Shown: in pieces, positions 17,155 through 25,427 of the stretch | Position numbering within the stretch: the stretch's first letter is position 1 | Layout of the letters: every line of letters starts with the position of its first letter | NCBI GenBank assembly: GCA_963849605.1 | Contig: CAWKHX010000017.1 | Location: forward strand, 398,971-462,970 | Direction of reading: 5' to 3' | Length of the DNA stretch: 64,000 bases | Origin: DASPHG01 sp963849605 | GTDB lineage: Bacteria > Actinomycetota > Thermoleophilia > Solirubrobacterales > Thermoleophilaceae | Notes under the pieces: generated by a model | The model's database searches: none | Seen by the model: only the letters and a program-made list of their open reading frames with translations | Told to the model about the DNA's origin: nothing | Program-made: the position numbers and the translations under genes

Positions 17155-17894
17155 GCGAGCGGCCACAGATCCTGCTGGTCCCGAGCTGGAGCGAAGTCCA
17201 GTGGACGATCAAGCCCCTGCTTGAGGAGTGGGCCGACGTGGCGAGCTACGACCCGCCCGGTGTGGGCGCGGAGCCGCCCGCGGAGAGCTCACTGCCGGAG
17301 GCGGTGATCGCACGTGGGGTCGCGGAGATCGAACGCCGGCAGTGGACGCATTGCATCGTCGTCGGCGACGACTTCGGGGCGGTATTCGCGACGCTGATCG
17401 CGGCGGCGCAGCGCCCGTGCGTCATCGGCCTCGCGCTCGGCCACGCATGCCTCGCGCATCGGCTCGGCGGCGAACGGCCGACGATGAACGCCGAGATCGC
17501 CGAGATGAGCCGGCGGCTGGTCGACATCGACTTTCGCGCGTTTATCCGCCAGGACGTCGGAATCTGGGACACGCGCCCCGGCTACATCGTCGAATCCGCC
17601 GACGAGCTGGTCGAGGAGATGGTGAAACGCGTCCCGCGCGAGGTCGCGATAAGGCTGCTGGGCGAGCTAGAGGCGGGGATCGAGGAGGGCGGAGCGTCGC
17701 TGGAGCCGTTCCTGCGCGAACTCGACCGTCCATTGCTGCTCGCCGAACACGCGGACTGCGTCGTCTTCACGCCGCACGGCTTCGAAGACGCCGTCGCAGC
17801 GTTTCCGGATGCAACGACTCTCGCCACGCATGCGAGCCCGTGCCTCAGCCCAGACTTCGCCGACGCGCTGCGAAAGTTCACTGAGTCGCTTTGA
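17151..17894 (+). CDS. Alpha/beta-hydrolase-like protein with GDDFG elbow
   Basis: 247 residues; ATG overlaps the stop of the synthetase (ATGA). The N-terminus ILLVPSWSEVQWTIKPLL and SYDPPGVGAEPP resemble alpha/beta-hydrolase strands, and the nucleophile elbow reads VVGDDFGAVFA, i.e. G-x-D-x-G with Asp in place of Ser, as in haloalkane dehalogenases and epoxide hydrolases. The C-terminal half is atypical (long helix ADELVEEMVKRVPREVAIRLL) and a catalytic His is not obvious. Activity is uncertain. Coupled at its 3' end to the DUF255 gene by TTGA. Confidence 0.7.
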   Translation: MSERPQILLVPSWSEVQWTIKPLLEEWADVASYDPPGVGAEPPAESSLPEAVIARGVAEIERRQWTHCIVVGDDFGAVFATLIAAAQRPCVIGLALGHACLAHRLGGERPTMNAEIAEMSRRLVDIDFRAFIRQDVGIWDTRPGYIVESADELVEEMVKRVPREVAIRLLGELEAGIEEGGASLEPFLRELDRPLLLAEHADCVVFTPHGFEDAVAAFPDATTLATHASPCLSPDFADALRKFTESL

Positions 17895-19810
17895 ACCGTT
17901 TGGCGCAAGAGACCTCGCCGTACCTGCTCCAGCACAAGGACAACCCGGTGGACTGGCACCCCTGGGGCGAGGAGGCGCTCGAGCGCGCGCGGGGAGAGGA
18001 CAAGCCGATCCTGCTCTCGATCGGCTACTCCGCGTGCCACTGGTGCCACGTGATGGAGCGCGAATCGTTCGAGGACGAAGACACCGCCGCCTACATGAAC
18101 GAGCACTTCGTCCCGATCAAGCTCGACCGCGAGGAGCGCCCCGACCTCGACGCGATCTACATGGAGGCGTGTCAGGCGATGACCGGCCACGGCGGGTGGC
18201 CGCTCAACGTCTTCCTGACGCCGGAGCAGGTGCCGTTCTACGCGGGCACGTATTTCCCGCCCGAGGACCGCGGCGGCATGCCGAGCTGGCGCCGGATCCT
18301 CGAGGCGGTCGCCGAGGCGTGGACGGAGAAGCGCGACCAGATTCGCGCGGGCTCGGAGCGCGTCGCCGAGCGCCTACGCGGCGGGGCCGGGCTGGATCCC
18401 TCCCCCGATGAGCTCGACCCGAAGGTGATGGACGACGCCGTGGCGGGGCTCAGGATGAGCTTCGACGCGGTCAACGGCGGCTTCGGCAGCGCGCCGAAGT
18501 TCCCGCCCGCTTCCGCGCTCGAGTTCCTCCTGCGGCGCGGAGAGATGGAGATGACCGCCCACACGCTGCGCGCCATGGCATCGGGCGGGATGTACGACCA
18601 GATCGGCGGCGGGTTTGCGCGCTACTCGGTCGACGCCCGCTGGCTCGTTCCGCACTTCGAGAAGATGCTCTACGACAACGCGCTTCTGGCACGCGCGTAC
18701 CTACACGGCTGGCAGGTGACCGGCGAGCCGCTCTTCCGGGCCGTGTGCGAGGAGACGCTCGACTGGGCTCTGCGCGAGATGCGCGGCGACGAGGGCGGCT
18801 TCTACTCCGCGCTCGACGCGGACTCCGAGGGCGAGGAGGGCAAGTTCTACGTCTGGTCGCTCGAGGAGCTGGACGACGAGGCCGTCGCGGCCTTCGGCGC
18901 GACCGCGGAGGGGAACTTCGAGGGCAGGAACATCCTCGTGCGCGCCGGTGACGCCTCGCCGGAGCTGAAGCGACGGCTATACGAAACGCGATCGCGGCGT
19001 GTCTGGCCCGGACTGGACGACAAGCGGCTGACGTCGTGGAACGCGTTGATGATCGCGGCGCTGGCGGAGGCCGGCGCAGTCTTCGAGCGCGGCGACTACC
19101 TCGACGCGGCGCGCGACTGCGCCGACTTCATCCTGCGTGAGCTGCGCGACGACCACGGGCGGCTGCTGCGCACCTGGAAGAACGGTGAGGCGAAGCTCAA
19201 CGCGTACCTGGAGGACCACGCGTTCCTCCTCGAGGCACTTCTCACACTGTACGAGGCGACCTTCGAGCCGCGCTGGTTCACGGAGGCGCGCGCTCTGGCC
19301 GACACGATGATCGAGCGCTTCGCGGACGAGGAGCGCGGCGGGTTCTTCGAAACGTCCTCGGATCACGAGCAGCTCGTCGCCCGGCGCAAGGATCTGGAGG
19401 ACCATCCGATCCCCGCCGGCAACTCGAGCGCGGCGTACGGGCTGCTCCGACTCGCGGCGCTCACTGGCGAATACGAGTACGAGAAGCGCGCCGTGGGCGT
19501 CCTCCGCCTGCTTCACACAGTCGCGGCGCGGCACGCGGAGGCCTTTGGCCATCTTCTCCAGGCGCTCGACTTCCACTTCGCCGACGTCAAGGAGGTCGCG
19601 CTCGTCGGGCCGGACCGCGAGCCGCTCGAGCGCACGGTGAGGGGGCGCTTCCGCCCGCACATCGTGATGGCGGGCGGCGAGCCCGACGGCGTCCCTCTCC
19701 TCCAGGGCCGCGAGCCGGTCGACGGGCGGGCGGCCGCCTACGTCTGCGAGCGCTTCGCCTGCCAGAGGCCCGTCACCGAGGCAGAGGAACTCGAAGCGCT
19801 GCTCGCCTAG
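17891..19810 (+). CDS. Thioredoxin-domain (DUF255/YyaL, SPATA20-like) protein
   Basis: 639 residues, from TTG 17891 overlapping the upstream stop. The N-terminal about 160 residues are a thioredoxin-like domain: ETSPYLLQHKDNPVDWHPWG, then IGYSACHWCHVMERESFED with the CHWCH motif, and GGWPLNVFLTPEQVPFYAGTYFPP. The rest is an alpha-toroid of the six-hairpin glycosidase type (GGFGSAPKFPP, GGGFARYSVDARWLVPHFEKMLYDNALL, TSWNALMIAAL, PAGNSSAAYGLLRLA). Widely conserved in bacteria; the biochemical role is not established. Its length is typical for the family. Confidence 0.93.
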   Translation: MNRLAQETSPYLLQHKDNPVDWHPWGEEALERARGEDKPILLSIGYSACHWCHVMERESFEDEDTAAYMNEHFVPIKLDREERPDLDAIYMEACQAMTGHGGWPLNVFLTPEQVPFYAGTYFPPEDRGGMPSWRRILEAVAEAWTEKRDQIRAGSERVAERLRGGAGLDPSPDELDPKVMDDAVAGLRMSFDAVNGGFGSAPKFPPASALEFLLRRGEMEMTAHTLRAMASGGMYDQIGGGFARYSVDARWLVPHFEKMLYDNALLARAYLHGWQVTGEPLFRAVCEETLDWALREMRGDEGGFYSALDADSEGEEGKFYVWSLEELDDEAVAAFGATAEGNFEGRNILVRAGDASPELKRRLYETRSRRVWPGLDDKRLTSWNALMIAALAEAGAVFERGDYLDAARDCADFILRELRDDHGRLLRTWKNGEAKLNAYLEDHAFLLEALLTLYEATFEPRWFTEARALADTMIERFADEERGGFFETSSDHEQLVARRKDLEDHPIPAGNSSAAYGLLRLAALTGEYEYEKRAVGVLRLLHTVAARHAEAFGHLLQALDFHFADVKEVALVGPDREPLERTVRGRFRPHIVMAGGEPDGVPLLQGREPVDGRAAAYVCERFACQRPVTEAEELEALLA

Positions 19811-20092
19811 GGCCGGACGATCTCCCAGCGGACGTTGCCCTCGTCGTCCTCCTGGGTGACCTTCAGCTTCGCCTTGATCCCGCCCTCGGCGGTGATGTCG
19901 CACTCGAAGATGGCGCCCTCCTCGGCCGCGACATCGTCGGGACACTCGACCGCGACGTCGCGCGTCCCGGTCTGATCCTCGATCTGCGGCGCGACCTCGC
20001 TCTCGATGTCGCCGCCATCGAGTGTGTCCTCCCCGCCGCATCCGCGCGAGCGCGAGCACGGCGATAACGACCAAGTAGCGCGCCCTGCCCAT
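19807..20092 (-). pseudogene. DUF4333-like lipoprotein, frameshifted at the lipobox
   Basis: From ATG 20092 one frame gives a signal peptide (MGRARYLVVIAVLALA). The next frame gives GCGGEDTLDGGDIESEV, VAVECPDDVAAEEGAIFEC and GNVRWEIVRP, which resembles the DUF4333 domain with its two-Cys pattern. Dropping one base near 20044-20048 would restore the lipobox LALA-GC and a 94-residue lipoprotein. The span is 3n+1, consistent with a single extra base. Tail-to-tail with the DUF255 gene, sharing its stop region. Sequence error or recent inactivation; function unknown. Confidence 0.55.
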
Positions 20093-20114
20093 AGCGCGGG
20101 CTAGCCTAGCCCGC

Positions 20115-21632
20115 GTGCGCGACGAGCGGCTCGAAGCGGAGGCACCGGACGAGGCACTCAGGCGGCGCGACTTCCTCGAGCGCACCGCTTACACAGCCGG
20201 CCTTGCGGGACTCGCCACGACGCTGCCGGCGGACACGCTCGTCGCAGAGGCGGCGAAGCGCCAGCGGCGAGTGCGGCTGCCCTCGCCGCGGAACATGCCG
20301 ATCGACACGTTCGTCGTGCTGATGATGGAGAACCGGTCGTTCGACCACTACCTCGGCTGGATGCCGAACGCGGACGGGCATCAGGCGGGCGTGCAGTACC
20401 TCGACGCGGCCGGCAACCCGCAGTCGACGCATCGCCTCACCCCCGAGTACCAGGGCTGCGGCCATCCGGACCCCGGCCACGGATGGGAGTCCGGCCGGGT
20501 GCAGTTCAACGAGGGCAAGGTCGACGGCTGGCTGAAGGAGGGCAGCGACACCGACGAGTTCGCGCTCGGCTACTACGAGAAGGGCGACCTCGGCTTCATC
20601 CAGGACGCCACCAAGGGCACGACGACGTTCGACCGATTCTTCTGCTCGATCCTCGCGTCCACGTACCCGAACCGCGAGTACATGTGGGCGGCGCAGTCAT
20701 ACGGCAACCAGAGCAACAGCCTCCCGGTCGACTCCCAGGGCTTCCCATACGACACGACGCTGTTCGCGGCGATTGAGCGCGCCGGCGGCACCGTTCGGTC
20801 GTACTTCAACGACCTGCCCGTGGCCGCGCTGTGGGGCCAGGCGGGCTTCGCGCGCGCGAGCCACGTCGAGGAGTACTACAGCGCGTGCGCGAACGGCAGC
20901 CTGCCGAACGTCTCGTTCGTCGATCCGCCGTTCAAGGACGGCGGCGGCGGCGACGGCATGTCGGCGGACGAGCACCCGCACGGCGACGTCCGCCTCGGCC
21001 AGGCGTACATCTCCGATGTCGTACACGCGTTCATGGAGTCGCCGCAGTGGGAGCGAGGCGCGCTCTTCGTCGTCTACGACGAGTGGGGCGGCTTCTTCGA
21101 CCACGTGCGGCCACCGCGCGTGCCGGACATCCGCAATAGCCGGAACCTCGACGAGGACTTCGGCCAGATGGGCTTCCGCATCCCGGCGCTGCTGCTGTCG
21201 CCCTATGCACGCCGCGGATACGTCGACCATGGGACCTACGGGTTCGAGTCGATCATCAAGCTGCTCAGGTACCGCTTCGGCGCCAAGGCGCTGACGCGGC
21301 GCGATCGCTACGCGCGGAACATCGGGCATGCGTTCGACTGGCGCGGGAAGCCGCGGCTCGAGCCGCCGGAGCTCCCGGATCCCTCGAACGTTGTCACCAC
21401 CACCTGCACGGCACGCGGCCTCGGCTTTCCTCAGCCGGAGCCGCTGCCCAACCCGCTGCCGCCGCTTCAGCGCAGGCAGACGGCCGCCGTGCGGCCGAAG
21501 CCGCACGACTTCGCGCTGCTCGAGACGACCGGCTATCTGGACCGGCTCGGGATCACCCACTACGCCTCCGATCCTCGGGCGATGTTCCGCGAGCCGTCCA
21601 AGGTGATCAGCGCCTACCGGAGCGTCGTGTGA
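20115..21632 (+). CDS. Phospholipase C / acid-phosphatase-type phosphoesterase, Tat-exported
   Basis: 505 residues from GTG 20115. The N-terminus has RRRDFLERTAYTAGLAGLA, a twin-arginine export signal. The mature domain begins PIDTFVVLMMENRSFDHYLG, the hallmark of the PF04185 phosphoesterase family, in which the Glu-Asn pair binds metal. Further family blocks are FDRFFCSILASTYPNR, the DEHPHGDVRLGQAYISDV region, VVYDEWGGFFDHV and RIPALLLSPYARRG. It likely hydrolyses phosphodiesters or phospholipids outside the cell. Its stop overlaps the start of the RTX gene (GTGA). Confidence 0.9.
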   Translation: MRDERLEAEAPDEALRRRDFLERTAYTAGLAGLATTLPADTLVAEAAKRQRRVRLPSPRNMPIDTFVVLMMENRSFDHYLGWMPNADGHQAGVQYLDAAGNPQSTHRLTPEYQGCGHPDPGHGWESGRVQFNEGKVDGWLKEGSDTDEFALGYYEKGDLGFIQDATKGTTTFDRFFCSILASTYPNREYMWAAQSYGNQSNSLPVDSQGFPYDTTLFAAIERAGGTVRSYFNDLPVAALWGQAGFARASHVEEYYSACANGSLPNVSFVDPPFKDGGGGDGMSADEHPHGDVRLGQAYISDVVHAFMESPQWERGALFVVYDEWGGFFDHVRPPRVPDIRNSRNLDEDFGQMGFRIPALLLSPYARRGYVDHGTYGFESIIKLLRYRFGAKALTRRDRYARNIGHAFDWRGKPRLEPPELPDPSNVVTTTCTARGLGFPQPEPLPNPLPPLQRRQTAAVRPKPHDFALLETTGYLDRLGITHYASDPRAMFREPSKVISAYRSVV

Positions 21633-22084
21633 CGCGGGTCCTCGCGGCGGTGGCCGCCGTCGCGCTCGTGGCCACCGCCACGGCCGGTGCGGTGACGCTG
21701 CGCGGGACGGGCAAGGACGACCGCCTCGTTGGGACCGGCAAGGCGGACACGCTGAAGGGGCGCGGCGGGGACGACCGCCTGCGCGGCCGCAAGCGCGCCG
21801 ACCTCCTCGTCGGCGGGCTCGGGAACGACCGCCTGAAGGGCGGGCCGGGCGGCGACGACCTGCTCGGCGGCGACGGCAACGACAATCTCCGCGACGGCAC
21901 CGGCTTCGACATCGTCGACGCCGGCCCGGGCGACGACTTCGTCTTCTCGCAGAACGGGCGCGGCGACCAGATCGACTGCGGCGACGGGGTCGACACCGCC
22001 GTCCTCGACGAGACCGAGGACGGCGTGTTCGACTGCGAGGTGCTGAAGCTCCCGCCCGAGCCCGAGCCCGCCCCGGAGGGCTAA
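21629..22084 (+). CDS. Secreted RTX (hemolysin-type calcium-binding) repeat protein
   Basis: 151 residues with a signal peptide (VLAAVAAVALVATATAGA). Residues about 27-115 are nonapeptide repeats of the G-G-x-G-x-D-x type: GTGKDDRLVG, GRGGDDRLRG, GGLGNDRLKG, GGDGNDNLRD, AGPGDDFVF. They are Arg/Lys-rich, which is unusual, but calcium-stabilised beta-roll folding is expected. A two-Cys tail (IDCGDGVD, FDCEVLKLP) ends in a Pro/Glu stretch. Coupled to the phosphoesterase upstream, so the two may be co-secreted. Tail-to-tail overlap of 4 bases with glnA. Confidence 0.8.
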   Translation: MTRVLAAVAAVALVATATAGAVTLRGTGKDDRLVGTGKADTLKGRGGDDRLRGRKRADLLVGGLGNDRLKGGPGGDDLLGGDGNDNLRDGTGFDIVDAGPGDDFVFSQNGRGDQIDCGDGVDTAVLDETEDGVFDCEVLKLPPEPEPAPEG

Positions 22085-23430
22085 AGGATCGACATGTACC
22101 GGTCCAGCTCCCACTGGGAGACCTGGACGCGGTAGTCCTCCCACTCCTGCCGCTTGATCTCGATGTAGCGGTTGAACATGTGCTCGCCGAGCGTGCGCAG
22201 CACGAGCTCGGACTCCGCCGTCAACTCGATCGCCTCGCCGAGCGTCTCGGGCAGCTGCTCGATGCCCAAGCGCTTCCGCTCGTCCGGAGAGATGTGGTAC
22301 AGGTTTTTCTCCATCGGCTCGGGCAGCTCGTAGCCCTTCTCGATCCCCTCGAGGCCGGCCTGCAGCAGCACCGCGAACGTCAGGTACGGGTTGCACGCCG
22401 GGTCGGGGCAGCGCAGCTCCATCCGCGTCGCCTGCTCCTTGCCCGGGTGGTAGAGCGGCACGCGCACGAGCGCCGAGCGGTTGCGGCGCGACCACGAGCA
22501 GTACACGGGCGCCTCGTAACCCGGCACGAGCCGCTTGTACGAGTTGACCCACTGGGCGAAGATCGAGCAGATCTCGCGGGCGTGCTTCAGCTGGCCCGCA
22601 ATGAAGTGCTTGCCGGTCTGGGAGAGGTAGTACTTGTCGTCGGCGTCGTAGAAGGCGTTCTTGCCGTCCGTGAAGAGCGACTGGTGCGTGTGCATGCCGG
22701 ACCCGTTCTCGCCGAACAGCGGCTTCGGCATGAACGTGGCATGCCAGCCGTACTTCATCGCGTACTCCTTTACCGTGATCCGGTAGGTCATGCAGTCGTC
22801 GGCCATCTTCATCGCCGGCGCGTAGCGCATGTCGATCTCGTGCTGTGACGGCCCGACCTCGTGGTGGGTGTACTCGACGTGGATGCCGAGCTGCTCGAGC
22901 GCGAGCACCGTCTCGCGGCGGACGTCGGAGCCGGCGTCAAGCGTCGTCAGGTCGAAGTAGCCGCCCTCGTCGAGCACCTCGGGCTGGCCCGACTCGGGCT
23001 TCGCGCTCTTGAAGTAGAAGTACTCGAGCTCGGGGCCGACGTTGAAGGTGTCGAAGCCCATCGACTCCGCGCGCTGGAGCGCGCGCCTCATCACGTGCCG
23101 CGGGTCGCCCTCGTAGGGCTCGCGGCTCGGCGTGACGATGTCGCAGAACATCCGCCCCACGCCCTTGTCCTCGGGGCGCCAGGGCAGGATCGCGAACGTG
23201 GCCGGGTCGGGCATCGCGATCATGTCGGACTCCTCGATCGCGTTGAAGCCGGTGATCGACGAGCCGTCGAAGCCCATGCCCCCCTCGAAGGCGTCTTCGA
23301 GCTCGTCCTTGTTGATCGAGAAGCTCTTCAGCTGACCGAGGATGTCGGTGAACCAGAAGCGAATGAAGCGGATGTCGCGGTCGGCGACGATCGACTTGAC
23401 GTCATCGGCGGTCCGAGGCTGGTCGGCCAT
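22081..23430 (-). CDS. glnA: Glutamine synthetase type I (GSI-alpha-like)
   Basis: 449 residues, the short GSI form. Visible blocks: GMGFDGSSITGF (beta-grasp), VGPELEYFYF (metal ligands), HHEVGPSQHEIDMRY, NGSGMHTHQSLF, VPGYEAPVYCSWSRRNRSALVRVP and RMELRCPDPACNPYLTFA. It makes glutamine from glutamate, ammonia and ATP in the cytoplasm. The adenylylation site region reads NLYHISPDE rather than NLYDLPPEE and the protein lacks the 25-residue GSI-beta insertion length, so adenylylation control is unlikely. gltBD lie 8 kb away. Confidence 0.95.
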   Translation of the reverse strand: MADQPRTADDVKSIVADRDIRFIRFWFTDILGQLKSFSINKDELEDAFEGGMGFDGSSITGFNAIEESDMIAMPDPATFAILPWRPEDKGVGRMFCDIVTPSREPYEGDPRHVMRRALQRAESMGFDTFNVGPELEYFYFKSAKPESGQPEVLDEGGYFDLTTLDAGSDVRRETVLALEQLGIHVEYTHHEVGPSQHEIDMRYAPAMKMADDCMTYRITVKEYAMKYGWHATFMPKPLFGENGSGMHTHQSLFTDGKNAFYDADDKYYLSQTGKHFIAGQLKHAREICSIFAQWVNSYKRLVPGYEAPVYCSWSRRNRSALVRVPLYHPGKEQATRMELRCPDPACNPYLTFAVLLQAGLEGIEKGYELPEPMEKNLYHISPDERKRLGIEQLPETLGEAIELTAESELVLRTLGEHMFNRYIEIKRQEWEDYRVQVSQWELDRYMSIL

Positions 23431-23471
23431 GTTCTCCCTGTTCGTCGGGGGCGAGAAAGGAAGGCGCCAGA

Positions 23472-23831
23472 CTACTGGCGCGGCAGCCAGTTGTGCGCCC
23501 AGCTCTTGAGCGCACGCACGGTCGGCTCGAGGCCGCGGCCCTTGGCAGTGAGCGCGTACTCGACCCGGACGGGGCCCGTGTCGCTCACGTGGCGCTCGAC
23601 GATCTCCTCGGCCTCGAGCTCCTTCATCCGCTCGGACAGCAGCCGGTCGGAGATGTCGGGCACGAGCTCGCGCACCTCCGAGAAGCGCAGCGGGCCGTCC
23701 ATCAGGACGAGCAGGATCGCGCCGGTCCAGCGCTTGCCCACCAGCTCGACGGCCTGGTGATACAGCCCACAGCAGGGTGCTCGACCCGCGAGGTGGTGGC
23801 TGTCCTCAGCCGTGCCGGCCTGCGCTGGCAT
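23472..23831 (-). CDS. HxlR-family transcriptional regulator
   Basis: 119 residues. Winged-helix HxlR core: CCGLYHQAVELVGKRWTGAILLVLMDGPLRF, RELVPDISDRLLSERMKELEAEEIVER and VEYALTAKGRGLEPTVRALKSWA. A Cys pair at the N-terminus (PCC) is at the place where redox- or quinone-sensing HxlR proteins (e.g. YodB/CatR) carry their sensing Cys. Directly downstream of and co-oriented with the AhpD-like gene; the palindromes upstream of that gene are candidate binding sites. Confidence 0.85.
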   Translation of the reverse strand: MPAQAGTAEDSHHLAGRAPCCGLYHQAVELVGKRWTGAILLVLMDGPLRFSEVRELVPDISDRLLSERMKELEAEEIVERHVSDTGPVRVEYALTAKGRGLEPTVRALKSWAHNWLPRQ

Positions 23832-23867
23832 GTGAAAGAGGATAGCCCTGCGCGAAGCTCGGCCGGC

Positions 23868-24431
23868 TTAAGCGGCCTGCTGGAGCCTTGCGTCCTCTGC
23901 GGAGCCGTCGAGCGGGACGTCGCCGGCCCGCGTCACGAGGTTGCCGAACGTGGCCACCGCGACATGGGCGATCGCCTCGAGCAGCTGCTCGTCGCTCCAG
24001 CCCGCCTCGAGCGCGTCCTCATGGTTGACGCGCGGCGGCGTGCCGTCGGTCTCCAGGATCCCGCGGATGTACGTGAGCATCGCGGCGTCACGCTCGTCCG
24101 CCGAATCGAAGCTGCGCGCCTTGGCGATCTCGTCGAGGCCGAGGCCCGCGTCGCGCGCCGTCCGCTGAAGCGCGGCCAGCGCGTACGCCGACCCCTGATG
24201 CTCCGCTACCGCGAGCGCGATCCGCTGCTGCGTCTTGAGCGGCAGCTCGCCGTGGCGCAGCTCCGAGCGGACCCGGGCGTATGCCCGCAGCGCGGCGGGC
24301 GAGCCCGACAGGACGGCGATGAAGTTGGACAGCTGGCCACCTGCGGCCAGGGCGCCCTTCAGCACCGGCAGACTGCGCTCAGGCGCGGTCAGCTCGTCGT
24401 GGATCGGGAATCGGCTTTCCTTCGTCTTCAT
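23868..24431 (-). CDS. Carboxymuconolactone decarboxylase/AhpD-like protein lacking CxxC
   Basis: 187 residues from ATG 24431 (MKTKESRF); longer in-frame starts would run through the operator palindromes and are less likely. The all-helical AhpD-like fold is seen in LSNFIAVLSGSPAALRAYARVRSEL, LPLKTQQRIALAVAEHQGSAYAL and ALEAGWSDEQLLEAIAHVAVATFGN. At the position of the catalytic CxxC motif the sequence is EHQGSAY, so peroxidase-type thiol chemistry is not expected. It heads a two-gene operon with the HxlR regulator, hinting at an electrophile or oxidant response. Confidence 0.75.
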   Translation of the reverse strand: MKTKESRFPIHDELTAPERSLPVLKGALAAGGQLSNFIAVLSGSPAALRAYARVRSELRHGELPLKTQQRIALAVAEHQGSAYALAALQRTARDAGLGLDEIAKARSFDSADERDAAMLTYIRGILETDGTPPRVNHEDALEAGWSDEQLLEAIAHVAVATFGNLVTRAGDVPLDGSAEDARLQQAA

Positions 24432-24458
24432 AGGCGGCACTTCACTTTCGGCAGGCTT

Positions 24459-24473
24459 CTTACGTCCAGTAAG
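24459..24473. promoter_or_regulatory. Inverted repeat CTTAC-N5-GTAAG, candidate HxlR operator
   Basis: The perfect 5-base arms lie 28-42 bp upstream of the ATG of the AhpD-like gene. On the minus strand the sequence TATACT, a good -10 hexamer, overlaps the distal edge of the repeat. That placement suits repression by the HxlR protein encoded in the same operon. Confidence 0.5.
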
Positions 24474-24499
24474 TATATGTCCCCCATCAAGGGGCGTCA

Positions 24500-24517
24500 C
24501 TGTGACCTCGGTCACAG
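24500..24517. promoter_or_regulatory. 18-bp near-perfect palindrome CTGTGACC-TC-GGTCACAG
   Basis: Eight-base arms around a 2-base centre, 69-86 bp upstream of the AhpD-like gene and overlapping where a -35 element would lie relative to TATACT. It is a classic dimer operator; the regulator is unknown (HxlR, or a CRP- or MarR-type protein). Confidence 0.5.
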
Positions 24518-24546
24518 GTTCATACGGCCCGCGGATTAAGGGCGGA

Positions 24547-25206
24547 TCAACGGTTGGCGCGGATTTCGCTCGTCGAGCTCATCCGCACGGCCTCGGCCGC
24601 GTGCGCCGTGAGGTCGTACTCGACGCCCTTCACGAACGGCCCGCGGTCCACCACGGGGGCGATCACGATCCGGCCCCCGTGCGCGATCGCGACCTTCGTC
24701 CCGCACGGCAGGCTCTTGTGCGCCACCCCGAAGGTGGACTTGGTCAGCTTTCCGCCGCACGCCATCTCGTTCCCGTAGAGCCCGGGCCCGTACCAGGTGG
24801 CCGTGCGGCGCTTGCGGGGCGCCATGGCGGCCCGCGTCATCGGGCCGACGATGCCGTCGGCCGTCAGGCTGCGGCTGCGCTGGAAGCCTCTGACCTTGCG
24901 CTTGGTGATCGTCCCGAAGTAACCCGTGCGGGGGACCTCGAAGCCCCGGCGCGTGAGCAGGATCTGCAGCGTCCTGACGTCGTTGCCGGCGGTGCCCTTC
25001 TGCAGTGTGCGGTCGCCTAGCGTCGCGCGCTGCCACTTGGCCGCGTCGGCCTGTGCCGTGACGACGGCCATGAAGACCATGAACACGCCGAGCAGGACGG
25101 CCCAGAACGCGACCCGGTCGGGTCGGCTCTTGATCTGCGTCGTCGTACGGCTGGGGCGCCGGTACGGCTCCGGACGGCCCGTGATCTGCACGGTCCTGCG
25201 GCTCAC
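24547..25206 (-). CDS. Membrane-anchored peptidoglycan-binding RlpA-like protein
   Basis: 219 residues from GTG 25206. Cytoplasmic basic N-terminus, one membrane helix (FWAVLLGVFMVFMAVVTA), a PG_binding_1 domain (LQKGTAGNDVRTLQILLTRR, GYFGTITKRKVRGFQRS, LTADGIVGPMT), and a C-terminal double-psi beta-barrel (TATWYGPGLYGNEMACGG, LPCGTKVAI, VVDRGPFVKG) as in RlpA, 3D-domain proteins and Rpf-like wall enzymes. The barrel's acidic residue in VDRGPF is kept. It acts at the cell wall, probably cutting or binding glycan. A c-di-AMP riboswitch precedes it. Confidence 0.85.
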   Translation of the reverse strand: MSRRTVQITGRPEPYRRPSRTTTQIKSRPDRVAFWAVLLGVFMVFMAVVTAQADAAKWQRATLGDRTLQKGTAGNDVRTLQILLTRRGFEVPRTGYFGTITKRKVRGFQRSRSLTADGIVGPMTRAAMAPRKRRTATWYGPGLYGNEMACGGKLTKSTFGVAHKSLPCGTKVAIAHGGRIVIAPVVDRGPFVKGVEYDLTAHAAEAVRMSSTSEIRANR

Positions 25207-25214
25207 TGCATCCT

Positions 25215-25382
25215 TTCTCTTTCGTGCGCCTACGGGGTTAGCTGTCGGGCTCGCGCTGAAAGAGCTGCGCTACGCCGAAGGATTCGGCGATTCGCCCCAG
25301 GCCCAGCGGCCGGGCCTATTTGGATCCCCCGTGCCTCCTCCCGCGGGAGGAGACCTCGGCTATGGACGCGCGGCATCGTAGC
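25215..25382 (-). promoter_or_regulatory. c-di-AMP (ydaO/yuaA) riboswitch upstream of RlpA-like gene
   Basis: Minus-strand leader with GCTACGATGCC at the 5' side, a GGTCTCCTCCCGCGGGAGG hairpin, GGGGCGAATC and CCGAATCC, then CTCTTTCAGCGCGAGCCCG and AGCTAACCCCGTAGGC at the 3' side (plus-strand complement at 25227-25242). The 3' portion is almost identical to the riboswitch at 15532-15670, while the 5' hairpins differ, as expected for two functional members of the same class. Confidence 0.88.
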
Positions 25383-25427
25383 AGCGGGGCACGACGCTCA
25401 CGCAAGGGCAATAACGGTAGATGCAGG

